From Anaeramoeba flamelloides (taxonomy: Eukaryota > Metamonada > Anaeramoebidae), in NCBI GenBank assembly GCA_027625915.1, contig JANTQA010000060.1, forward strand, positions 5,518,001 to 5,582,000: a DNA stretch of 64,000 bases, in the 5' to 3' direction. The notes beneath the pieces are model-generated. The model did not search any database. It saw only the letters and a program-made list of their open reading frames with translations, and was not told where the DNA came from. A program made the translations under genes and the position numbers. Positions 12,949 through 24,900 of the stretch are shown here, in pieces; the stretch's first letter is position 1, and each line of letters begins with the position of its first letter.

Positions 12949-15900
12949 TTGAAAACAATAACATGGAATTATATAATGAAAAAATATTATTATATAAATC
13001 ATTATTTAAATTAATTATATTTTTAATTAAAATTGAACCTAAAGGGATTAAAGAAAAATTTAAAAACGAATTTTCAGAATCTATATTATTACCATTTTTA
13101 TCATTACCAGAATTAAATGAATTAGCAATACAATTTTATCAATTATTATTTGAGCAATCTCCAAGTGAAAACATTGAATTATTATTAAATTATTTGAAAA
13201 AAAACAAAAATAATACTTTGAATTTAACGAATAATTTATTTACCATATTAATCTCACAATTTCCAAAAAATTCAAAAACAATAAATTTATTTTTAGATAA
13301 CCAGGGATTGGAATTATGTTTAAATTGTATTGTGGATATTAATTCAATCATTAAAAAGAACAGCAACCAATATAAAAACAACAACACCACCACCACCACC
13401 ACCACAACCACCACCAATAACAACGACAATAATAATCAAAATATTCAAAATCATAATAAAGAATCCATTTTAGAATTAATCAAAAATTTATTTTTATTAA
13501 TTCTTCAGGGGTTATGTAATTCAAAAAGATTTCAACAAGAAGTCAAAAAAATCTTTTTCCCAAATTTAAAAAAAAAAATTATCAAATCCAAATTACTTGA
13601 AAAAATTGAAGGATACCAAATAATTCTTTTATTATTGGATTTAACTATACATTCCAAAGAATTAGCTAATTTTAGTAATTATAATTTAATAGAATATTTT
13701 TCTCGAAAGGAAAAAAAAATTTATCATCCAGAAAGCTATCAAATTGCGTTGGAGCTTTTAAAATATATTGAAATTAATAAAATACCAAAATTAATCAAAA
13801 AATTAATTTATCTTGCCAAACACAATTTAGATAGATTAGAAACCATTCAACCAATCTCTATCATTATTAAAGATTTCAAACATTATTTGATCAACAAAGA
13901 TACGAATGAAAAGATTCAAAAAATATTATTAAAATTTATTAGATTTTTTGGAAGATCATCTTTTTCATCAATTGAATTATATAATTATTTACAGTTACTC
14001 TATTTATCAAAAAAAAAAAAAATTAATAGAAAACTCTTATCGACTTTAAAATTAATTATTGAACAAACGAATAAGCAACCATTAATTGAATTTCATCCAC
14101 AAAGAAAAAAAATTGCATTTTTGAAATACAAATTAAAAAATAATATCTATTTTCCACCCAAATTTGGTTATTCGTTATCCTTTTGGATCCAAATAAATAA
14201 TTTTAATTATGGAAATGAAGAAATTAACATCGATTTATTTGATTTAAATAGCAGGCAATCCAAAATTGAAAAAATTAATATATTTCTAAATTCAAAAAAG
14301 TTTTTAGTCATTAAAATTGGTAACAAAAGCCAAGTTGAATTTAATAACTTCCAATTTAAAGAAAAAATTATTTACCATATCTTCATTATTCATAAAAATG
14401 GTAAAAAAAAGGATCACATCGAAAAAAGACAATCAAATAACCATAATCATGGCCAAAGTAATCATCACCAGAATAATATAATTAAATTATTTATTAATAA
14501 TAAATTAATAAAAAAAGAGAATATGAATTTTCCAAATTTTGCTTTAAATAATAGTGAAATACTTATTGGAAATTCAAAAAAATTTGAATTAATAAATTCA
14601 AAAATCCAATGGAGCCTATTCAATTTCTATTTTTATGGGGATTATTTAACAAAAAACGAAAGAAATCAAATATATAAATTGGGATCGACCTTTGATGGAA
14701 ATTTTCTCGATACTAATTGGAAAAATGGAAAATTAATACCATTAACCAACAAAAAAAACACTCAAGTGTCCACATTACCACCAATGAAAAATAATTTAAT
14801 TTACTTTTCAATAAGCCCACAAAGATTCAAATTAGACAAGAATAAAAATAAATTATATTTAATCAATACAAGTTATAATCAAGAAATCAATGGTGAAAAA
14901 ATGGATCATTTAATAAAAATAATTGGGATAATCAAAATCCAAAAATTGCAAACGGTTATAACAGAAATAATCAAAATAGGCTTACCGACTATTTTTTTCA
15001 TTATTGAAAATTGCAATGGTCCAATTGTGCTATTTGACGGATTCAAAATATTAATTGAATTATTAGAAAAAAATAACAAAAATATCAAAGAAATGCAGAG
15101 AATTGAAGGCTATGGTATTCTAAGTTATTTTTTATATTGTAAACTAAATTTATTAAATGAAGAAATCATTGAACAATTTTTTAGCTTCTTTCGGAATTCC
15201 TTAACAAATCCGAAATTACTAAATATCAAAATCTTGAAATCCACCTTTTTAAATTTTTCATTATGGAGACAATTTTCAATAAGCATAATCACAATTTTAA
15301 TTGACCAAATCTTAATTTTTATTCAAGAGAATAATGTTTATAAAAAATATAATATCAAGCAATTGAAGAAATTAAAAATAATCAAATTATTATTATGGAC
15401 ATTAAAATTTAAAAAAATAAAATGGTTTTTAAACTTTAAAATATGCAAAATAATTAGATTAATTTTTGTTGAGAGTAACTCGATCAAAAATGATTTATTA
15501 CAGCTTTCCACTTTTATTGAAATCAATTTAAGAAATTTAGAAAAATCCGATTTATATCAGCCCTATAAGGGCTATGTTTATAAGAATGAGGAAATTGTGA
15601 ATAAAACTACAATTATCAATTCTCTATTAAACGAAATTTTATATTTATTAATTAAATTTAATAATAATAAAAACAATAATAAACAAAAAAGGCATTTAGA
15701 ATGTTTCTCTCAAATTTTTAATTTAAATTGGGGGTTTACTTTATTACAACAAGAAATACGTAGTTCAACTGGCTATCTGATTTTAAAAATTATTTTATAT
15801 TTAAGCCAATTGAATAATAATTATTTTGCTCTGTTGAAAAATGGAAATGGCTTTGAGACGCTTTCAGATATTCTACCTCGATTTTCGAATAATTCCTTAA

Positions 15901-18900
15901 TATTGGTCTTGTTTTTAGCGTTCCTTTTCAATTTCCCCATTGTTAAGATATTAGATGACTTTGAAATTAATTTTGATAATTTACATAAATTGTTTAATTA
16001 CCAATTAATAAATAAATATTTTGATCAAATCAAAGATAATGTAAATGATAAAATTGGTGTGATGAGAGAAATTATGGATATTATTTTGATTGTTATTAAG
16101 GAGGGCGAATTAAAATATTTGAATAATCAAATTGAAAAAATTAAAAAGAATGATTTAATTAATAAAAATGCTTATTATTCAAATAATCGTAACCTTGATA
16201 ATAATTCACAAAAGAATGATGTTGATGGAAGTGGCAATAATGATAATAACAATAGTAGTAAAAGTAACAGTAACATTAATAGCCATAGTAGTAGTACTAA
16301 TAGCCAAAGAAATAGCAATAGTAACACTGGAAATGTAATTAAATATTATCGATATGATATGAGCAAAAATATAAAAATAACTCTGGAAATTTATCAACAA
16401 AAGCATCAAGTTTTGAAATTTTTAATTTATTTAATAACAAACTTTCAATTAATTAGAAAAGCTTTTGATTCAAATTATTTATTTTTATCAATATCCAAAA
16501 TTGCATTCCCCTTTGATCATCATTTTTTTTATTCAAATAAAGAAAATAAGCAATACAAATCCCAAATTGAAGACGTTTTTAACAATAAATTGGAATTTAA
16601 TGATCTTGTTGATCACCATGGACATAATAATATCTTAAAAAAAAATCACAGCTTTTTACAATCGCCCCAAATTAAACAGAGTTTCATTGATTCTTATGAT
16701 AACTTGGCAAATTCTACAAAATTGTCGATCAATTATACAAATTCTCAGAACTCTTGGATGAAAGAAAACTCTTCTGTCACGATTGAAAAAAGTAATAATA
16801 TTTTGATACCTAACAATAAAAATTATTATAATGCCCTGGATAATAATTCATCTACAGACAACCGCCGTATTATTAATGATAATAATTTAAATTTGCCCAT
16901 CCCGATCACAATTAATAAAAAAAATTTAAGCCAAAATAACAATAGCAATGACAACAACGGCAGCAATGATAATAATAACCATAATCATAATAATTCAAAA
17001 TTAAATAGGAATTTAAATGATAATAATCCAAAGCATACTCATACCCATAACAATTACACATCAACTCATTTTGAAGAATCAACTGGGAATCAATTAATTG
17101 ATGTTATCCAATTAACAGGTTCTATTTTAAATGACAAAATTAATTCTGATCAATCCCTCAGTCCTACCCCAACAAAATTTTCACCAAATATTTTCCCAAA
17201 AATTGAAGAAGACAAGGAATTTATTAAAAACCAAGATTTTAAAAAGCAATTAAAAAAAAGTAAAAAACTTTGGAAAAAATCTCAAAAAAAGAAATCTCAA
17301 ACAAATCAAAAAAAGGGGAAAAAAAAAAGCAAAAAAAGCAAAATTAATAATCAAAGCCCTTTATCAAAGAATTCCAATTATAAAAAATTCATTAAAAAGG
17401 AAAAAAAGAAAAAAAAAAGGAAAAAAAGTAATAATAATTTACTTTCAATCCATAATTCATCAGATGAATTGTCAAATGATTCTTTAAATGAGATTAATAA
17501 TAATAATGGCTGTACGATGAATACTTTAATTATCAAATCAGGATCAGAATCAGGATCAGAATCCAATATCGATTTAATTACCGATTCCATAACAGACTTG
17601 AATTCGAATATTCAGCTTAATTTGCAATTAAATCTTGATTTAAAGGATGGTACAAAAAGAAAGAAAAAACTGAAAAGAAAAAGAAAGGAAAGGAGAAAAA
17701 CAAAGAAAAAGAGAAAAACAAAGAGAAAGAGAAAGAGAAAGAAAAAAAGAAAGAGAAAGAAAAAAAAAAAGGAAAGGGAAAAGGAAAGAGAAATGGAAAA
17801 TGGAAATGAAAATAATAATGGAAATTTTTATCGTGATACTTTAAATTCGTCTCTAAACTCTCCTACATCATCATCATCATCATCATCAGCAACATCAACA
17901 TCAACATCAACATCATCGCAATCATCATCATCATCATCATCATCGCAATCATCATCATCGTCTTCTTCTTCTTCTAATTCTACTTCCACGTCAACATCAA
18001 CATCAACATCAACTTCCAATGAGTCCACTTCTACCTCAGAAGATGATGAAGATGATAATTTAAATAATAATTTAAATCAAAATGAAAATAATTTTATTGG
18101 GTTTGTCACTAGTGGATCTGAAGAAGATTCAGAAGAATTGCAAGATTCAATAAAAAATATCATTCAATTAAACAAAACCATTCATATTGTTCTTGATATA
18201 TATTCTGAAATTATTTTAGATTTTATTTTCAATAAAAGGAATACTTCAAATTTTATTATTAAAAGAATTTTTAAATGCTTACCAGATAATATTGAAAAAA
18301 AAATATTATTTAATTTTAAACAAAAATTATTATTAAATACTTTAATCGAATTGAAAAAAAAATTACAATCAAATCAACAAAAATTTAATTTGGAAATTAT
18401 CAAAAATATTTTAAATTTTTGTGAAATAATTATTTTAAAAATTTATGAAAAATTTTTTCAAAAAAAAATTCATAAATTGTTTCCTTTTTTTCAATTAATT
18501 TATACCGTTATTTTCATCAATAATAAAAATAGCATAATTTTTAATACTAATGATAATGATCAAAATGAATATGAAAAATTATTAAAACAATTTTACAAAA
18601 CCTTAAATAAATTAATGATTTTTGCCTTTGAAAAATGCACCACAAACCAGGCTTTTGATTTTCTCAAAGATCATAATAAAATGATAATTAATCATACCAA
18701 CAAGCATGACAATGAATTTTTAATAACATTATGCTATTATTTAAGAAAACATTCAAATTCACAAAATGAAATCATTTTAAAAAAAGATTATGAATTATGG
18801 AAATTATTTATCAAAAAAATGAGAAATGAAATTTATTTTTTATTTTATTATGAAAAGGGTGAAATTAAAGAAAATATATTGGATACTGAATTTCAACAAA

Positions 18901-21900
18901 TTGGTATTGATAATGAACGATTCCGGCAATGGGTCAAGTTAAATGGTATAAAATTGGTGAATGTATTTGGCAAAATTGGCCATTTTTATAAGCAATCAAA
19001 ACAAAATTTTGAATTGAAACGGAAACAGATCAAAAGTAATTTAATTGAGCAAAAAAACATTTTCCACAATAGAAGGAAAAAAACAAAAACTATAGAGTAT
19101 GAAAAAATTAATAACCAAAAAAATATTCGAAACGAAATATTAGACCATAAAATTAACTTGTATAAAGAATATGTTAAAATTCAAAAATTAGAAGACCTTG
19201 ATTTGTTTGAAAATTATTGGAAAAGAAAATGGTTAAAATTGAAAAAAAAAATAACCAGAGTAAACGGTATTTGGTATTCGTCAGATAATAATAGTGGTAG
19301 TATTGGTGCCAAGAATTCAAAATTGGGTAATAATCCAATATATTGGAAAAGGGATACTTTTCAAAGTAATTTCAAAATGAGAAAAAAATTTAAATTAAAT
19401 AAAACATTTAAAAACCATTTGCCGTATACTTGTAATGATATGCAGAAATTATTAACAATTAAGCATAAGCATTTATCTAGCCAATTAGAAACAATCAGAT
19501 ATTATCCTAATAAAAATAAAATCAAAACTAATAGTAATATCAATACTATAATCAATAATTACAATAAAGAAAATGATAGCAACAACAACAATAATAATAA
19601 TGATGATGATGATAATACTAATACGAATACTAATGATAATGATATTGAGAGTGAGAATATTAAAAAAAATGACAATAATTCCAAAATAAATACTGCTCAA
19701 AATACTAAAACTAAAAATTCTACAAATCAAAAAAATAAAAATAAATTTTTATTATCAATCAATAATGATATTAATTTGAAATTTAATAAAAAATTAAATA
19801 ATAGAATCGATAAACGAATTCTTAGACGATTAGATCCAATAGATAATTCAAAAATATTTAATAAATATCCCTGTGGTATTTTAATCAATTTAAAATTTAT
19901 CACAGGTGTCTTTTTAGTTTGTGAAAATCATTTTTATATGTTTGATCATTTTGGAGTCACCTTTAATGATGAATTTGTAGATATTCGCCCAAATAAAAAT
20001 TGTAAATGGAAAAATAGAAAATGGAGGTTTGAACAAATTGAATTAATTTTAAAAAGAAGAATATCCGCGAAGGATTCCGCAATTGAATTTTTTTTCAATA
20101 ACGGCACAAATATTTATTTAATTTTTGAAAACCAAAAAGAAAGAAATAATATTTATCAATTATTAGTTTTGCAAATGTATTCCATTTTGTTTAAAAAAAA
20201 AAATAATAAATTACAAATTAGTTCATTTTCAGATTTCTTGTTGTTGAAAAGAAAAGAAATTACTTTAGAAATTGAACAAAATTTTGATTATTTTAAAAAG
20301 GTGTTTACAGAAAAATGGCAAAAGGGCAAAATGTCCAATTTTGATTATTTAATGAAATTAAATACAATTTCCGGTAGAAGCTATTCTGATTTGACCCATT
20401 ATCCCGTTTTTCCTTGGATAATTTCTAATTATTCAAATAAAAAAATTGAATTAACAAATCCGAAAAATTTTAGAGATTTATCAAAGCCAGTAAGTTTTTT
20501 TTTATTAAATTTTATTTTTTGTTTTATATTTGTAAATTCAGCAACTTCTTTTTACTTTGTGTGGCTTTCCATTTCCATTTTATTTTTACTTTTTTTAATT
20601 CTTCCGCTTTCTTTTTCTTTATGTATTTCATTATTTTTATATCCACTTTAGATGGGGGCCTTAAATGAAAAAAGGTTTCAGATGTTTATTGAAAATTATA
20701 ACAATTCTTTTGATAATTCAATTCCCAAATACCATTATGGTAGCCATTATTCTAGTCCTGGAATTATTTTATATTATTTAGTTAGAATTGAACCCTTTGC
20801 TACTGGGTTTGTTGAATTACAAGGTAATTTATTTTTTTTTTCGAGATTATTTTATATAAAATTATTTTTATTTTAAAATCAATTATTTATACTTTGTTAA
20901 TCTAATATATTTCGAGTGTGAATTAATAATTTATTGAAATTAAAAATCATAATTCATTGATTTTTTTTTTTTTTTTACATGATAAAAATAATCTTGATTT
21001 TATAACTTATTAAAAAATATATTTCAGATTTTGTGAAATAAAAAAAAAAAAAAAAATGCAAAATGAAGTAAATAAGAATAAGTTTATTGGTTCAAGTTAA
21101 TGCCATATTTATTTTAAAAGAAATTTGCATTTATTTAAAAATAATTTTATTTTATTATAGATCTTTGAAAAGTTGTTATTAAGTTAATGCGTCTCCTTTT
21201 CTATTTTAAGGGAAATTAAGTTTTCAGGTTTATTTTATTTTTTTTTTTTTTTTCCTTTATTTGAATGATTGAGACTCTATTAGTTTTAAAAGTTTGGTTT
21301 GTCAAGTTAAGTTTCTTATTATTCGGAAATATTAATAAAAAATGAAAAAAAAATAAACTTAACAATAAGAAAAAGGGATTTGAAACAGAAAAAAGAAACT
21401 TAAATTTCAGAATATCTGAATGAGATAAACTTTTTTTTTAATAGTATCACACATCACTAATTCAACTTTTTTAAACCTCATGAGTTTTTTGTTGAGAAAA
21501 ATAAAATAGTACCGTTATAGCATAACATGTAATGAATCTGTTATACTTTGAAATCATTTTTCAAATCAAGTAAATAAAAACAGCTTCAATCAATTGAATT
21601 ATTTTGTTTAGAGTGTTATTGGCTTTTTAACAATTATATGAGCAACCAGCACTGCCTTTTAAGATAAAAAAAAAAAAAGAAAAAGGAAAAGAAATCTGTT
21701 TATTTGTAGTATTATTTCTTGATAGATTGATCTGTATACTTAAACAATTTGTTGGTTTGGGTAATACAAAAAACTTGGTTTGAAATTGATGATCATTGAA
21801 TTGATGTGGGGATCATATTGTTAAAAATATTTTACCTTTTTTGTTCAAAAAACAAAAAAATGGAAATCGGTTAATTTATCCAAAAATAATTTACTTTTTA

Positions 21901-24900
21901 AAAAGAGTATGACAAAATTTCGGAATTTAATCCAGAAAATAATTGTATTAAAGTTTGATAATGGATTGAAGAAATGATTTTGGAAAACTAGTTTTTAATA
22001 CTATAAATTTGAATTTCAATTAAATTAGAAAAGAAAAAAAAAATTGAGTTAATTATGTTACAAAATTTTATAAAATGTTATTAAACTGTTGTAATGTACT
22101 TTTAAAAAAAGAAATGAAATATTTGAGAGAATTTTGTATAAAGATGTCATAAAAAAATTTTTTTTTTATTTTTTATTTTGAAGTGAGGAAGATAATTTCC
22201 TCTTAAAGCCGTTAGGTTTTCCAGAATTTAAAAGAATAGAGTAAAATCATAGATTTTGCTCAATTCTTTTGAATTCTGGAAAACCTAGGGCACTCTCCGT
22301 TAAGTTTTTTTTAATTTTTGAAATGTTTTGAAAATCAATGAATTTGCATATAAAAAAGAAAACCTTAAGAAAACTGCCGTTAGGTTTTCTTGTGTTTTCT
22401 GTTTGTTTCAGAAAATCGATAAATTTTCGTTAGGTTTTTTTGAGTTTTCTATTTATTTGGAAAATCAATAGATTTTCGTTAGGTTTTTTTTACTTTTCGA
22501 AATAAACCTAGAATTTTAAAAAATTTTCTGTTTATTTCAAAAAGTAAAAAAAGCCTAGAACACTTCACAAATAAAATAGAAAACCTCAAAAAAACCTAGA
22601 ACACTTCACAAATAAAACAAAAAACCTCAAGAAAACCTAGGCACTTGATGGCACTCAATGGCACCTCCACAATTTCTAAATTTTTATTGAGAAATTTAAA
22701 TAAAGAATCATAATTTTATTAACATTTATCAATGACAAGATAAATAATTAATTCTTTATTTTGAATAATATCGGTCTTTATTGTTTTGGTTTGGAAACAA
22801 TCTCCTTGTTATGTGACGAGTTTGGCCTGGAAGAACGAGAAATATGATATTGTTCGAAGTGACATGATATTGAGGAGTTCGAAGAACGACGATTAATATC
22901 ATCTTAGCACTAGAACAATTTCATATTTTGAGTCTGGAAGGAGAACCAAAACGAGGAAACATAAAAGGTGACTGTTAAACAAATGAAACAATATGAGTTG
23001 CTATGTATTTTTTCAGCTCAGGATCTAACTCGACACAATAAAAAACAAAGAACAAAAACAAACAAACAAAAATAGTTTTCTATTTTTTACTAATACTTTG
23101 AATAACTTGTTACCCAAAGGATCTTATTCTCCCAATTGGGTTATTGAAAACATTGAAGTTAAATTTTTCATTTTCCATCATCCGTGACAAAACTTGGTTT
23201 ACATTTTATAGAGATAAACAGATCGTTCATCTATTCAATGAGATCTATCTATCCTTTTATTTTCCGTTTGTCAGCCAATTCCCAAAAACGATCAAACTTA
23301 AAAATCTGCATGCATCTCTTGGTGTTCTTGACTATGAAGTGTTTTGAACATTCCTCTAAAATTTCTGGACTTTACATAAAAAAAAATGTTTTTGTTACTA
23401 ATTTTTTTCCATAAATGATTATTTATTTTTTTCCCCTTTCCAAAATCTCTTATTAATGGGTTTTTCTCCCCTTTTTTCGAAGAAAAAAGAGACTAAACAA
23501 ATTTTATTTTTTTGTAAAATGAGATTAGTTTTTATTCGAAAAGAGAAAAAAACCATGTTTGTATATGGACATTGTTTTCAATAACGAAATGGAATTTATT
23601 TGATTTCCAAACAGTACACGTAATTTGATGGACTTTTTTTTTGAACTTTGTTGGAACTAATAATTTGGTTCTTTGAACCAAATTATTAGTTCAAAGAGTT
23701 TTTAATTGAGACATGCCATCTTTTGGGATTTATGAGATTAACAACGTCGTAAAATTTTATTTTCAAACTCTTCTAAAATAACTTTTAATTACATTTCTAG
23801 AGTTGAATTTATTGGTAAAATACAAATTATTTTACTTTGTTAGAATTGGAAATAAGGAGATCAGAAAATTTTCAAACTTTACCTAATTACTAAAGGATTT
23901 CCCTAAATCATTCCACATTTACTAAAGTGCAATAATAACCTTTTTAGAGAGACAATCTCTTTCTTATCTGTAGTTATCAAAATTTATTTACTTAAATTTT
24001 CCCAAATAAAATGTTTTAGTTTAAAAAAAAATATATAGCAAAGATATTATTTTTATTTTTTTATTATTTTTGTTAATTCGAATTAATTCTTTAATCTAAA
24101 ATTTTCGATTTTTTTTATAAAATGGAAGGCACCATAAAAAATGATCGATATCTTCATCTATTTATAAGTTAAAATATAAAAAAATATTTTTTTTATTGTT
24201 TCGTGATGAAATTTCATTTTTGGGAAATTTTCCACAAATTCTTTGTTTTATTAATTGTAAAATGGCAATGTTAAATATAAACTAAAATTCAAAATTTTCC
24301 ACACAGTTAAAACTGTCCAAATAATCACAATAATACAATTTCATTCAAATTGTAAATAATTTTCATTTTTGTAAAATATGAAAATCATTTTTTCATCTTT
24401 TTATTTTTTGTTTTCATTTCATTTTTTGAAGTAAGTAACTTGTTTCGGTCGATCAAAATTTTTTTCAAAGATTGATATTGGGTTAAGGTTGAGTTTTTGA
24501 AAATAGAATATCTCAAATAAAATTATTTCAATGGTTTATCTAACCATTTGATCGATTAATCATTGCTAATTAAATTTAAAGAAATTTACCAATTTATTTT
24601 TTGTTTCGCCCATCTCCAAAATTTTTAACACACCCTAATAATTTATTTGTATTGATAATAATTTATTTTATTATTTTATGTGTATTGTAATTTATAAATA
24701 ATTGTTAACATTTCAATTAGTGAATGAGTTCTAATTTAGTATTTCTTCTAGAATTGATTAAATATGATTTTTTTTTTTTCAAAAATTGAATTTTGGTGTT
24801 TTAAAAATTTTGAAATGGAGTTTAGATCTATTAAACAAACAATAAAAAAATATCAAACTCTCTGAAATTAAAAAAAATCCCTAAAACAATATATTATTGC

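Noticed and set aside
12581-13014. Leu-only, Thr-only and Cys-only open frames over the Asn tract of the BEACH gene
   Set aside because: They are other readings of the AAC/AAT repeat; the frame continuous with the BEACH protein explains the DNA.
22740-23350. Less AT-rich patch in intron 3 of the BEACH gene as a hidden gene
   Set aside because: Only short frames, no splice pattern and no motif on either strand; recorded within the intron entry.
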